Shown: positions 1 to 12,852, numbered from the stretch's first letter. The stretch is DNA of 64,000 bases from Arthrinium phaeospermum (GCA_006503535.1 QYRS01000011.1:1116001-1180000), one strand, 5' to 3'. The notes: generated from the letters alone by a model not told the origin. Numbers and translations: made by a program.

Positions 1-90
1 GGTTGGAAAACTGGAACGAGGATGTCAGTGTACTGTGTGTGATATGCGAGCAGGACAGCACGGAGAGCCTACCTTGAAATCAGTCTTCAT
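1..90 (-). CDS. PWP2: PWP2 (periodic tryptophan protein 2), 5' end only
   Basis: The first ten residues of a minus-strand gene that runs off the left edge. Exon 1 is the 18 bases at 73-90 and encodes MKTDFK. It is followed by GTAGGC and a 62-nt intron (11-72) ending TTCCAG, after which exon 2 (10 down to 1) reads FSN plus one base. MKTDFKFSN matches the strongly conserved start of Pwp2, a WD40 protein of the UtpB subcomplex of the nucleolar small-subunit processome, needed for 18S rRNA maturation. Only this tip is visible, so the WD repeats cannot be checked. It is divergent from the septin gene. The call rests on the conserved N-terminus together with a correctly phased intron. Confidence 0.72.
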
Positions 91-1350
91 TGTCGCGACT
101 CGCTCGGCTCTTGTGTGATTATCATGAGAAGCGTCGCTCTCGGCGTCGAAAATGTCATGGGCAATTGAACTTTTTGTTTCTTATCGGGCGATAAGGGACG
201 ATAGAGCTTTAGCTGCTGTAGGTACATACGATAAGGTACCTGGATACCATCCTTGTCGACCTTCAACTGAGCGGAACGAAACGAAACGCTACCGGCAGTG
301 TGCCTTTTCGAGGCGCCACTTATTTTGTGCCTGGTCTGGCACTTCCAAAAATTGGCTCTACTTTATTAGCACCATTGAAGGCACCTACCTTCTACACCTT
401 CCAAATGCATGGGCAAATCAATCAATTTGATGGATCTTCGGCGCGGGTACTCATTTGCGCTGACTGAAGGGTCAATTGAGTTTGGAAGCATTAACATCCG
501 TATCTGATCTGGCAACATGGGATTCATCCCAATACCAGAATGGTCCACGATCATTTGGATCTCAAGGCAAATGCACGGACTGTGTACTTGCTGATTGATG
601 GCTTCTGTAGTGCAATCGACAGCGGAAGATTCGAAAATTCATTGGACTACAAGTACGGTAATCAATACAACATTAAGCCGACAGTCGAGAGCAGAATGCG
701 GTGGTCTGGCTAGGTCTTCAATAAGAAGTACATATGGGATGTTGGTCCTCAGTAAGGCACAAGCACTCCATGCTCCATGCGCCATGCGCTCCGTTACGCT
801 GCTGCCCCGACTCGCACCATGGCTCTTATTGGCATAGCGCACTTGCCATAACGTCTCTGATAGGCGGTCAAGCCAGTGGAAAGGAAAGGGGTCTTTGGCA
901 CGGGCCCAAGCAATGTTCCCCGGCCCAGCCAAAACTGCTTTGATTAATTGACAGAGAGCCAAGGGGAGGTTGAGCTGGATTTTGGGGCATTAGCATTTGG
1001 ATCAGGACACCTTAAGATAATATTGAATTGAACCCAAGACACTTTTCCTTCCAGTTCTCCCTCAGTCTACCCGTTGACCTGAAAGTCTGCTCGATACCCT
1101 CCCTCGGACGACAACAACGGCTTGCTGTTTGACCATAACCGACCTTTCCCCCCGCCATCAAATCATAAACAAGCTCCCCCATTCGTCTGGCCATTTTAAT
1201 TACACGAAGGTAGACCCGCTCTTTCTGGCAACCCAGCTGCGGTCTTCTCTCCTGAATCAATTCACTTCGACTGTTCCCGTTCCAACACCACAAACACGGG
1301 TGTCGCGATACCATACACCACCACACACACCTCTCCTAACCATCGTCGCC
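91..1350. promoter_or_regulatory. Divergent intergenic region PWP2 / CDC12
   Basis: A gap of about 1.26 kb between two divergently transcribed genes, so it should hold both promoters. The 200 bases before the septin ATG are pyrimidine- and CA-rich, as is common just upstream of fungal start codons. I see no credible gene, RNA gene or repeat here. Confidence 0.5.
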
Positions 1351-2703
1351 ATGGCTTCCCAAGTGCCCGAAACCGCTAGCCCCGTGGGCATTGCCCATCT
1401 GCCTAACCAGAGGCACAAGATTGTCGCCAAGCGCGGTGCTGCTTTCACCATCATGGTACGTTGAGCGCGCGAACAAACGAGCATGCGTACCACTCTTGCC
1501 CTGTCCAGGTGTCTAACAATGTTTGTGTTATCGCTAGGTTGCTGGTGAGTCCGGCCTGGGAAAGACGACGTTCATCAACACCCTGTTCTCGACGACCATT
1601 AAGAACTACGCCGATCACAAGCGCCGTCACCAGAAGCAGGTCGACAAGACCGTCGAGATTGAGATCACAAAGGCTGAGTTGGAAGAGAAGTTCTTCAAGG
1701 GTACGATATAATTCAAGGACCCAACCATATCGGCCACGTCTAATGTTTTTGCCTACAGTTCGCTTGACCGTTATCGACACCCCCGGTTTCGGTGACTACG
1801 TCAACAACCGAGACTCGTGGATGCCCATTATCGAGTTCCTTGACGACCAGCACGAGTCGTACATGCTTCAGGAGCAGCAGCCGCGCCGACAGGACAAGAT
1901 TGACCTGCGTGTCCACGCTTGCCTGTACTTCATTCGACCTACTGGTCACACCTTGAAGCCTCTGGATATCGAGGTCATGAAGCGACTTTGCTCCAGAGTC
2001 AACCTGATTCCCGTCATTGCCAAGGCTGATACCCTGAGCCCGGCCGACCTTGCAAAGTTCAAGGCGAAGGTGAATAAGGCTTCCCCATACCCACTTGTCC
2101 CACAGAGGTTACTGACCTGTTTGTTAGATCCGAGCTGTCATCGAGGCCCAGAGCATCAAGATCTACCAACCACCGATCGAGGAAGATGACGAGGCGGCTG
2201 CTCAGCACGCCCGCAGCCTGATGACTGCCATGCCCTTCGCCGTCATCGGTTCGGAGAAGGATGTCAAGACCAGCGATGCTCGTATCGTGAAGGGCCGACA
2301 GTACTCGTGGGGTGTTGCCGAGGTTGAGAATGAGGATCATTGTGATTTCAAGAAGCTTCGGTCGATCCTGATCCGCACTCACATGCTGGACCTCATCCAC
2401 ACCACTGAGGAACTTCACTACGAAGCTTACCGTGCGCAACAAATGGAGACGCGCAAGTTTGGCGAGGCCCGCCCCCGCAAGTTGGACAACCCCAAGTACA
2501 AGGAGGAGGAGGAGGCCCTGCGCAAGCGCTTCACTGAGCAGGTGAAGGTCGAGGAGCAGCGTTTCCGACAGTGGGAGCAGAAGCTCATCGCGGAGCGCGA
2601 TCGCTTGAACAAGGACCTCGAGCAAACGCACGCTCAGATCAAGCAACTCGAGAACGAGCTCGAGTCGATGCAGGGCAGCGTTGCCCGAAGCGGCCGTCGT
2701 TAA
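1351..2703 (+). CDS. CDC12: Septin, Cdc12 class
   Basis: A GTP-binding septin that assembles into filaments and rings at septation sites and hyphal tips; it corresponds to AspC of Aspergillus. Four exons (1351-1455, 1538-1700, 1759-2069, 2128-2703) give 384 residues. The P-loop GESGLGKT lies at about 38-45, DTPG (G3) at 96-99 and AKAD (G4) at 177-180. The septin-unique region contains SWGVAEVEN, and a C-terminal coiled coil rich in E, K, R and Q runs from about 325 to the end. The Cdc12 class is favoured by the N-terminal LPNQRHKIV and by EEQRFRQWEQKLIAERDRL, both close to yeast Cdc12. The start is the first in-frame ATG, in a good context (GCCATGG). All introns are 58-82 nt with canonical borders. 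Nothing is missing. Confidence 0.95.
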
Positions 2704-3411
2704 AGTCATGTTGGTTTCGTATACCCCCAACACGCCTTCTAAAGATATTCCCCGAGTATAATGAGCGTTGCCTTGAGACCAGCAGTATCTGTCTATCATA
2801 TGACCTTGGCCCGGGAGCTGAGCATACGACGAGGGAGAAAAGAACGAACCTGGTTTAATCCGACTTGCTTCTCCACCCAGAGATGGTTTATGGATATGCT
2901 TACGAGCTAATTGTGTCTGTCAAGTCAGCTCATATGACGAGATGAGAGTAGGATTCCGGTGGAAGAACAGTGATAGGTACGCCTGATTCATTGTACACCG
3001 AGACCCGGTGTGGCATTCCGAGCACATTGCGTTGAACGAACCGAGATATTCCCCTTTTAATGGATGTCACTTTGACTTCCCAAATATTCACTTGAGATAA
3101 GCTAGTTTTTTATTAGTCAACGATGTAATTCTGTGTTGCTTAGTGTAACGACCGAATCGTGACAACAGGTTATACACGCCAGGTTTCTCAAACATATGTA
3201 TATAATTGGTTGGTAACTCGACTTTGTTTTATTCGTATTCATCCAAATCTAGGACGACTTTTCCCAGCACATAATCGGAAAATGTATCATGCGAAGTATG
3301 AATGATCTGATTTGTGTGGACTGTACCTTGAGCTCGAGCTACAAAATGTTCACTTCGTTTAGTTTGGGTACCAATGCCTTGTAAGGTCAGCAGGTTTGTA
3401 TAGTACTGCGC
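2704..3411. other. Convergent intergenic region
   Basis: The 3' flanks of the septin (+) and F-box-like (-) genes face each other here. The DNA is AT-rich with no supported gene; it should carry both polyadenylation regions. Confidence 0.5.
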
Positions 3412-4964
3412 CTAGGTGTTTGCCTCTCTTCGTATTTGCCACAGCGATGCAGGATCGATGACCTGGCAGGGCAGTTTTAGACGATAGATCGCATCTCCGT
3501 GAGACGTTATGACCCCTGGAATATCCTCATGCTTCACCTCGAGTTCAGAGCAATGAGAACGAGGCAGCCTCGAGGCAGCCAGTTGCCATGACTTGACCAC
3601 ACGGGGGCTCAAGTTGAAGTGCCACGTTCCACGCCAAGTGACCGAAGCACTGCCTCTGTCAACGCGGTAAATGAAGGCACAGGCATGCCCCTTTCCGCCA
3701 TTCCAAAGCACAAGCGTGTGTAGCTTGGGCATCTTCCGTGCAAGGACACCGGCTCGGCAGAGCAAAGTCTCGAGCTCGGTGTGTGTGTCCCAGTCGTTCT
3801 GTAGAAGCTGCGATGTGAGCGCCAGCGATTCCAGGTGCTCCCAGCGCCATGCTGCTTGGCAGTGTTGAAACAGTTCTTCGGCATGAACCATGAAGGAGAC
3901 AGCAAGGTGATGTAAGCGAAGACTTCTAGGTGCAAGCGCGGCCTCCAATTTCTCGCTAGGAGGTAACGTGTAACTGGAAGACCAGGATTGAACGAAGTTT
4001 GGCAATGAATCATAGAATTCATGGGAGTCCCTGAATACTATCAATTTGTTGACAGTGCCTGGAAGTCTGTGCCCGATTGCCGTAGATGTAGCTATTAGTA
4101 AATGTCAGTGGTACATTCGCCATGCGAGAAATATGAAGTTGCAACCTCTGATACAGGTGCGGTGTGCATACATAGTTCATCAACGTCTCTTGCCACATCG
4201 TCGCCATATGCCACCCATGGCTCATACGTCACCTGCTCTAAACGGCAGAGGGCATTGAGTAACCAGCTCACGCTTGTTGGAGTAAAACACCGCCGAAGCT
4301 GCCGACGAATGATAAGGGAGGTGACTGCCTTCACTCGAGGAAAGGTAGGAGCAGACTTGTGGCATAACTTGATGGGTTGGAAGAGTTGTTCCATGGCTGC
4401 TGATGGGGGAGCTTTGATTTGTTGGCCATGCACCCAGCCATGCTTTGGGTCATGAAACCGACTCCCAGCATCTGGTAGTGCGTCTTCATCTTGCTCAGTG
4501 TCATCGGAAGACAGATGGATATTCTTGAACCAATGTTCACAGTCGCTCGGGGAATATACATTGAGCTCCAAGGCCAAGGCGTTCCCTGGCGCCCAGGTAC
4601 GAAGAATGGAAAAAATCGCATGTAGCCCGTGAATAACAAAATTGTCGATTATTTCTGGTGGCGAACGTCGTCGTGAGCAACATTTGGGCTTGTATCGTGG
4701 CAGTTCAATATCGAAACAGATATGCTGGATGATCTCTCTCTTCTGAGGCGTAGCGATGCGTTCGAAATCATCGAGACAAGGCACACCCAGCTTCACCTTG
4801 CGGAAATTGGCCTTCTCTAAGACGTGCTGCCATTCTCTGCATACAGACGCAAGAGAAGCCCATCCGGGGTGTTTCTGATTCGCGATTATCTCCAAGATCA
4901 TGTGACGAATCTCCGCCGGGAAAGCTGTCCATTTCAAGGCTTCTGGCCGTTCTCGGCTAGTCAT
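3412..4964 (-). CDS. F-box-like protein (fungal, function unknown)
   Basis: A two-exon gene (exon 1 4964-4172, exon 2 4091-3412) of 490 residues. The N-terminus (about residues 13-55) has an F-box-like pattern: a LPxEIRxxI-type start reading FPAEIRHMILEIIAN, then WASLASVCREWQ. This is seen in a large Pezizomycotina family whose members may act as substrate adaptors of SCF ubiquitin ligases. Later segments (TSLIIRRQLRRCFTP; NKLIVFRDSHEF) also fit that family. The splice GTATGC...TACTAATAG restores the frame across the junction VDEL/STSTAIGHRL. The ATG at 4964 is used; seven further upstream codons are open but begin with TTG. No partner or substrate can be inferred, and genuine F-box activity is not shown by sequence alone. 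Confidence 0.65.
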
Positions 4965-5714
4965 CGTGTAAGTCGTCGTCCTCAACCGGCGGCGTATAGA
5001 AAGAAATAGCAGGCAGCATACCTAAACTGGCACAAGAAGGAGAGTTATTCTGTCTCTTATACACTATCTGGCTGCGATGTATGTATAAACTGTAAATGAA
5101 GCAATCCCAAACTACACCCTGGTTATATCCAGGCTCTCTCGATGCTATATGTATATACTTCCATGCCTAGGTGGTTCGCATTCTATTTGGGGCTTTCTTA
5201 CCACAAGTAAAATCCGCTCACATGTCTATTGTGGCGCACGAAATAGACATCGATAACCAGATATAAAAAAACATATGACTTCCAAATTGCTGCTTCCGTC
5301 ATTAACCTTCACCACAAACCACAAGCAGGTGTAAGTCCGGGGAGGTGGGCATTACAAGTGGGATCGATAAGATAAGTGCATGCGCTCTTCTTGGTACATC
5401 TCACCGATGTGGGGTAACTCCAGTTCATCCATGCAGCCCTCATAGCTCCTCCTCCAAGCTTGTGACAGTCATCGCACCGCATTCGCATTCTTAATAGCTG
5501 CCCTCGAAGCGACACGAGCAACGTCAGAGCAAGGCAAAACCGGTCCCAACTTGGCCTCCTCTCGCTGTCATTCGACCGGCCGACAGAGTTGATGCATACC
5601 CTCAATTTATAGTCCCCTCTCTGCCATTATCCTCATATCTATTTTTTTTCTTCCCATGTTATAACACCTTCGTTCTCTGCTCCACGAGCTTGGTCGTGGC
5701 ATGGAAACCCCAAC
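4965..5714. promoter_or_regulatory. Divergent promoter region, F-box-like / mitochondrial kinase
   Basis: A 750-base gap between two genes transcribed away from each other. It is pyrimidine-rich near 5590-5700, ahead of the kinase start. No gene is visible. Confidence 0.45.
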
Positions 5715-7235
5715 ATGTTGTCACTCGCGGCGCACAACGCCACAAGGACCCTCCGGTTGACCAGGCCATCTAGACTCTCGGCTCTGCGGGCCGTTTCATT
5801 ATACAAAGAATTCACAGGTTTGCCCGCGACACGGCCTCAGAGTCGCAGGATACAAACGACAACAAAATGGAGGCCTGTTCAGGTTCTCGATGAGTACGTT
5901 CATGTCGCTTCTTCACTTATTCTGTCGCCTCAACTTTAACTAGCCGCTGACGGACATTGCCTTCCAGGTGGGTTGCCAAAGAAGCGCGCCCAATATCCCT
6001 TCGGCAATTGATGGTCTTTGGGCGCTCTCTGACGGAGTCGCGACTCCTCTCCTCGGCCAACTATGTACGCACCGAGCTACCAACCCGCATAGCCCACAGA
6101 CTTCGAGACATGCAACGGCTCCCGTACGTTGTGGTGACGAACCCTCACATCAGCGATGTATACGATTTGTATTATACAGCTTTCGACATGTTTCGAAGGG
6201 TCAGGGAGATCAAGACTCTCGACGAAAACGAGCACTTCTGCCAGGACATTGCGCGCATGCTACGGGCGCATCTTACTGTGATACCCAAGTTGGCTATGGG
6301 TATCTTGGAATGCAGGGGGCTGATGCCGCAAGAAGAATTGGATGTTTTTATGAATACGATACTAAAATCCGTATGCGCACCCCCTTGCACCCTGACGAAA
6401 AGATGCACTGCTGACAGTAACCCACCAGAGGATATCCAGGAGGGTCATTGCTGAACAACACCTCGCCCTCACCGAGACTTTCAACTCGCCTTGGTTCTCT
6501 CCAGGGGCTAAGGTGTCTGAAGAGTTCATCGGCGAAGTCTTCCTCAAGTGTGTAGCCAAAGACGTCATCGAGCGCTGCGGTACTGCTGTACAGGAACTTG
6601 CGCGGTCGGCTAACCCGCCAGACGTTGTTATCCCCGAGATCAAGATCGACGGGCATCTCGGGGCCGCCTTCCCGTATATTTTGAGCCACCTGGAGTACAT
6701 TGTTGGGGAACTGCTCCGCAATTCCGTCCAGGCTGTCATCGACCACCACCAGAAGAAGTATAAGGGGAAAAAGGATATACCTCCTCCGCCGCCGATTGAA
6801 GTCACTTTGTGCGAGGCCCAACAACATGTAATCGTCCGAATATCCGACCAGGGCGGTGGCATCCCTCGGGACATCCTCCCTTACCTATGGTCCTTTAGCC
6901 GAGGACCACATAGCGGACAGCGTCTCGAGAATCTGACCCAAGTGCCTCTCATGGCCGCCACGCTTCAGGAGCTGCGTGTCGACGGGAACTTTACCGGGCT
7001 TCAGGACGGCCGTTCTGGATATAGCGATGAGTCTCTTACGTCGCTCTCGGCCAGGCCACCGAACTTGAGACTGGGCATGGGGCTTCCCCTGAGTAGGGTC
7101 TATGCTGAATACTGGGCCGGCAGCCTAGAGCTTCACAGCCTCGAGGGCTACGGAGTCGACGTATTTCTTCAGATCTCCAAGTTGGGAAATAAGAATGAGC
7201 AGCTTGCTACTCGAGCTACTATGGACTCTGTCTAG
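5715..7235 (+). CDS. Mitochondrial protein kinase of the PDK/BCKDK family
   Basis: A GHKL-fold histidine-kinase-like Ser kinase that phosphorylates and switches off the E1 subunit of pyruvate or branched-chain 2-oxoacid dehydrogenase in the mitochondrial matrix. Three exons (5715-5893, 5968-6370, 6429-7235) give 462 residues. The N-terminus is Arg/Ser/Ala-rich without acids, a likely presequence. The four-helix domain includes QRLPYVVVTNPHI. ATP-site boxes are ELLRNSVQA (N-box, Asn about 292), DQGGG (about 334-338) and GMGLPLSR (about 410-417). The N-box is ELLRN rather than the commoner E(L/F)xKN, and about 60 extra residues separate the G1 and G2 boxes, so it is a divergent member. I cannot say which dehydrogenase it targets (yeast Pkp1- or Pkp2-like, or BCKDK). 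Confidence 0.85.
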
Positions 7236-8880
7236 GGGATTGCCTGGTTTTGTAGCAGAGAGCACTGCATGGGTCATTGTTTCCGGAATTACTGGTAATG
7301 CGGGCCCAAGACTTCGTCCTCCGATGGCAGGCTTGGTCAGGAAGAGTACTTACATACTACATTTGTTATTCAGCGTACATATATACCCTTGTTGCGGGAA
7401 GGAGGGTACAATAAATCCACCCACCGCCGCCTCACAATGAAATGCATACGTTAAATGCTTCATGCAATGCCGTTAAGCTTCTGTCAATTATTTCAGACAT
7501 TGGAAATGAAATCTAGAGCAAGATTGAGTGGATATAGAATTGAATGGTGATGATGTTGGAGGCGCGCAAGATATCTCAAATAACTTAGCCAGCCTGGCCA
7601 ACTCATTCATTACCTTGCCTCGAATATATAATAAAATGCACACACTCGCTTGGTTTCTCATGGCGAATCCTCCTCTTCGCATTCGGCAACAACGATGCTT
7701 CCAGCCCTCACCATATTGTAGGATCCAAGTACGCAGATAAGGTGGGTAGACATGGCAGTAAAAAAAATGCCATTGGTGAAGATCGTTCATGAAGTCTTTG
7801 ATTAAGACGTCATCCCTCCAGCAAAACATAAAGTGGGGTCCCTGTCACGGCGCTGAGTATCAGTATTTCAAATCTACCTCTTACCTACTTAACCTGGGCA
7901 TCTGCCACTGCGAGCTCCCATAGCCAGGAGAGTAAGCCGCATTAGGCTATGTACATGTCCAATGTCGGTTTCTGGGTGACTGGTAATGGTGGAATAACAG
8001 TTCTTGACAATGGAATAGCTGATGGCCAATAGTAAATCAGTGGAATAGCTTCTGGAATAACCGGTATTAATTGGTAGTAATCCTTCCCTGCTGTGGTATC
8101 TGGCCAGTGGATTCTGGATTGGCTTTGTCGATGCTTCGATTGAAAATTGGAAACAGCATTGGTACAGGTGCACTTGCAGCAGGTAAGTTGGCATCAATGT
8201 CGGTAGGTGTAGGTTAGCTGCGGTGGTTTTACCCTTGCCGTGCTGCCTGGCTGCTGTTGCCGCCCCCCCTCCAAAAAAGCTCCAATGCCTCCAGAGGTCC
8301 ACAGTCACAGCCCACTTCCAGTGGCATGTACTAGCCGGTACCACCAGACGTACATGCACATACTGCACCATACCTCATGTACGTACATCCGAGCCAGTGC
8401 CAGTCAACCTTGCTTGCTACCTTATTCAGTCACTGTCACGGACTGGTCTTGCTTGCTAGCCTGGCAAATCAATCTATTCAGCCCACATCACCTCACCAAA
8501 CTTGTAAGCTTCCTTTGCTGGGGAGAGTCTTTGGACAACAATTCTTTGCATCGCCAGATCTGGTTCTCTCTCTCCGATACATTTCCTCCCTCTTTTTGTT
8601 CCATTCCACGCCTGTTAACTTTTGCATTTCCCGACCCAGAGGCAGCTGGCCGATCTTATTTTTTCTCCCTCGGCCCCGTTGGTTCGGACCACACGCCACT
8701 GCTGTCTTTCATCATTGTCGTCAGAGCACCCGACCCCGCCAACTACGACCTCGAAGCCGAGAACTCCCATTTGGAGCTTCACAATAGAGCCTGGTCATTA
8801 GCAAGAATAAAACAAGACACCGAGCCTCCATTGATGTCCTTCCTGCGCCACTTCAACGCGTATAGATACCCGTCGCAGCA
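7236..8880. other. Intergenic region with promoter of the USP7-type gene
   Basis: 1.6 kb with no supported gene. It contains a cluster of TGGAATA(A/G)C motifs (7984-8080, listed separately), and from about 8550 it becomes a CT-rich leader for the deubiquitinase gene. Confidence 0.5.
7984..8080. repeat. TGGAATAAC motif cluster A
   Basis: Four copies of TGGAATA(A/G)C in the same orientation start at 7990, 8011, 8041 and 8053, with related TGGTAATGG and TGGTAGTAATCC units alongside. Related clusters occur in other gaps of this window. Confidence 0.5.
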
Positions 8881-11800
8881 ATGGTAAGTTTGACACCACA
8901 GGACCTTCAAGTCGCATTCGCCAGCAGCCCACGTAGGCCTCGCGCAGCTGCCTTTTACACCCACGCTACCTTCTCATACCCGAGGCTGTCTTGCCTGTGC
9001 TAACCAGCCGATTCGACAGAGCTACGATCCCGAGATCCATTCTCCCAACGAGATGGTGGTCGATTCATCAGACGACTATGTCGTCCCCGCCGCCGACAAC
9101 GAAAAAGAACCGGTCGCTATAATTAACCCAGACAGCCTCGATGGCGACGGCGACCAGCCTGAGAATGTCACGCTAGCGACGGACTGTATGTTACCGCCAT
9201 CGATCGCACTGAGCTTGCATGGCAAAGGCTCCGACGAAAGACTGACTGGTGTTTGCAGTTGAGACCATGAAAGAACTGGTTCTCCCACCTTTACTCGAGG
9301 AACCACGGATACTCGATGATGCCGTCGACACATGGACCATAGAGAACTGGCGGAATCTCTCCAAGCGGGAGCATGGTCCCGTCTTCCAAGCCGGCGGCTT
9401 TCCATGGTCAGTTCAACTGGCCGCGCAGCGTCGTGACTTCCGTCGTCTTAACTAATCACACTCCAGGCGAATCCTCCTCTTCCCGTTCGGCAACAATGTA
9501 GACCAGGCCTCCGTCTACCTGGAGCATGGCTTCGAAGACCCCAGCCAGATACCCGACGATTGGAGCTGCTGCGTCCAGTTCGGCTTGGTCATGTGGAACA
9601 TCAACGACCCCTCTCTTTTCACTTACCACACGGCGCACCACCGATTCACCAAGGACGAGAGTGATTGGGGCTTCACAAGATTCCTCGAACTGCGCCGAAT
9701 GTTCCAATTACCCTGGGAGAACTCTGGCAAGCCCTTGTGCGAAAACGAGTCGGCCAACATCACGGCCTACGTCAGGGTGGTCGAGGATGAAACTGGCGTT
9801 CTATGGCACAACTTCAACAACTACGACTCGAAGAAGGAAACCGGATTCGTTGGTCTCAAGAACCAGGGCGCCACTTGTTACCTCAATTCTCTTCTTCAGT
9901 CTTTGTACTTTACCAATGCTTTCCGCAAGGCCGTATATCAGATCCCCACATCCGAGGACGAAAGCATCATGAACAGCGCATACGCCCTCCAAAGACTGTT
10001 CTATCAGTTGCAGACATCCAACTCCGCTGTCGGCACGAACGAACTCACCAAGTCCTTCGGTTGGGATACACGGCATATCTTCGAGCAGCAAGATGTCCAA
10101 GAGCTGTCCCGCAAGCTGATTGAGCGTATGGAGGAGAGAATGAAGGGCACCGCGGCCGAAGATGCTTTGCCCAAGATGCTGAGTGGAAAAGTCAAAACAT
10201 ATGTTTCCTGCATTGATGTGGACTACGAGTCTAGCCGCATTGAAGATTTCTGGGATATTCAACTCAATGTTCGCGGTATCTCGACGTTGCAGGACAGTTT
10301 CAAAGACTATATCCAGCAGGAGACACTCGATGGCGAGAACAAGTATTGGGCAGGCGATGACTTCAAGTACCAGGATGCGCACAAGGGTGTTATTTTCACC
10401 AGCTTCCCCGATGTCCTCCATCTACATCTCAAGCGGTTCGAGTACGACATCCAGCGAGATGCCATGATGAAGGTGAACGACCGCTTCGAGTTTCCCGACT
10501 TCTTTGACGCCGCTCCATACCTTGAAAAGGGCGCCGATGTGTCAGAGCCATGGGTATACAAGCTGCACGGTGTGCTGGTGCACAGCGGCGATCTGAACGC
10601 CGGTCATTATTACGCTTTCCTCAAGCCCAACAAGGACGGCTGGTTCTACAAATTCGACGATGACAAGGTCACAAAGGCGACCATGCGAGAGACGCTGGAG
10701 GAGAACTACGGCGGCGAATACCGAGCAAGCCACAACCAGCTGCGTTCTAATGTGCAGAAGAAGGCCCCCATTATGCGCCAGATGAACGCCTACATGCTGG
10801 TCTACATTCGCGAGTCACGCCTGGACCAGGTCTTGACGCCAGTCAGTGAGGATGATTCCCCACTGCACTTACAGAAAAGACTGGAAGAGGAAGCTGCTGC
10901 TCGTGATGCTAAGAGGAAGGAGCGTGAAGAGCAGCATCTGTTCCAGATGGTCAAGGTTGTGACTGAGGATACATTCAAGAACCATGGGTCCACAGATTTG
11001 ACCTTTTTTGATGGAGATGCGAAGGTCGACCCGGCTGCGCCAAGAAGCTACAAGATTAACAAGAAGACGCCCATGGAGGAAGTGCTCAGTATCATCGCGG
11101 ATGATATCAAGCAAGACCCACGCCGCATCCGTCTGTGGCTCATGGTCAACCGACAGAACAAAACCACTAGACCCGACCAGCCGATCATGGATCTCAAGCC
11201 CAGTGTTGGGGAGACATACACACGGACTGCTAGCTCCAGCCGTGATAATGCTCTTCGAGTGTGGGCGGAGGTAGCTGAAGAGGTCGATGAGCAGGGTGAA
11301 GCTATTTGGCCCACTTACCAAAGCAATGCCAATGGCGTTGTGGTGAAGACGACGGATTTGATACTGTTGTTCGTCAAGTGCTTTGATGCAGAGAAGCAGA
11401 CTCTTCAGGGCGTTGGCCACGTTTACGCCAGCAAAGAGAAGAAGGTTGAAGACCTGGTGCCGGCGATCTGCAAGAAGATGGGCTGGGGTGATAAACTTTC
11501 TGCAGGTGAACAGTTGGCCATGTGGGAAGAAATCAAGCCGTCAATGATCGAGCCTCTGAAGGCCAAGCAGACCTTGAAAGCAGCTGAACTGCAAGACGGA
11601 GATGTCCTTTGCTTCCAACGAATGCCAGACCGCAAGGCGCCCGGCGACATTCTTGGCAAAATCCCCCGCCTGGGCGAGAAGCAGCCTGATGACGGAGTCA
11701 AGAGGTGGGATCACTTTGAGACCGCCCCAGAGTACTACGATTTCTTGAACTGGAAGAAGGAGGTTAAGCTTTGGCCTCACCCCACGCGCTGCGACAAGGA

Positions 11801-12852
11801 TTACGACACCTTCAGCCTCACTTTGAGCAGCCGCATCACATACGATCAGCTTGCGGAACGTGTTGCGTATGAGTTGAAGGTGGAGCCCACTCACTTGCGC
11901 TTCTTCACGATCAACGCCTCGACTGGCAATCCTAAGATGCCAGTCCGGCGCGTACTCAGCCAGACCCTTCACCAGATCCTTAACCCACAGAGCAACTTCG
12001 CAGCAAATTCTCAAACAAAACCCGACGCACTGTACTTCGAGATTCTGGAGATGAGTCTCGCCGAGCTGGATACCAAGAAGAACGTCAAGGTCACATGGCT
12101 TTCCGAGGGTATCTCGAAGGACGTAAGTGTCATATGAATATGGTGGTATTATATGTGTACGTGTGCTAACGAGCTTGTGTATCAGGATACATTCGATGTC
12201 CTTGTCAATAAGCAGGGTCATGTCGAGGATCTTATTCAAGCGTTCTCTAAGAAGGCGCAGATTAAGGACGAGCAGGAGGGCGGTCGGATACGAGTCTACG
12301 AGATTCACAACCACCAATTCCACCGGGAGCTCCCGCCTACTTACCCTGTATTGAGCATCAACGACTACACAGAGGTGGTTGCTGAGCGGATACCCGACGA
12401 GGAGCTCGTGGCCGACGACCGCAACTTCGTCAAGGTCATCCACTTCCAGAACGACCCGACTCGAGTCCACGGAATCCCCTTCAAGTTCCTTCTTAAGGAG
12501 GTATGTATTTTCCATGTGATATTTGCATGTCGACCAGATGGCTGACCAAATCCAGGGTGAGCCTTTCTCGGAAACCAAGAAGCGACTCGAGAAGCGAACA
12601 GGCATCAAGGGCAAGGCCTTTGAGAAGATCAAGTTCGCCGCAGTCAACAAATATGACAAGAAGGCGAGATATCTACAGGACGGTAAGGTTCTGCCTGGGT
12701 ACGATGCAAACGAAGATAAGAGGCTAATTTCAGGAACAGATGATGTGTTGTTCGATGAAGGTGGCGCCATCGACGACGACTTGACACTCGGCCTCGACCA
12801 CGTGGACCGGTCAAGAAACCGAGGGAACGGACAGGAGATGTTCCTCAAATAG
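8881..12852 (+). CDS. UBP15: Ubiquitin carboxyl-terminal hydrolase, USP7/Ubp15 type
   Basis: A cysteine protease removing ubiquitin from substrates, orthologous in layout to human USP7 and yeast Ubp15. Exons are 8881-8883, 9020-9185, 9259-9406, 9467-12122, 12186-12500, 12556-12682 and 12734-12852, giving 1177 residues. It has an N-terminal MATH/TRAF domain (DTWTIENW...GGFPWRILLFPFGNN, about 80-200). The USP catalytic core carries the Cys box NQGATCYLNSLLQSL (Cys about 243) and the His box GVLVHSGDLNAGHYYAFLK (His about 486), with FDDDKV following. A long C-terminal half matches the tandem ubiquitin-like domains of USP7 and ends in a GLDH-type tail. The first exon holds only the ATG (ATG|GTAAGT), giving MSYDPEIHSPNEMVV; if unused, translation would start at 9053. 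The 51-nt last intron is in frame, so its removal is inferred from homology. Confidence 0.92.
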
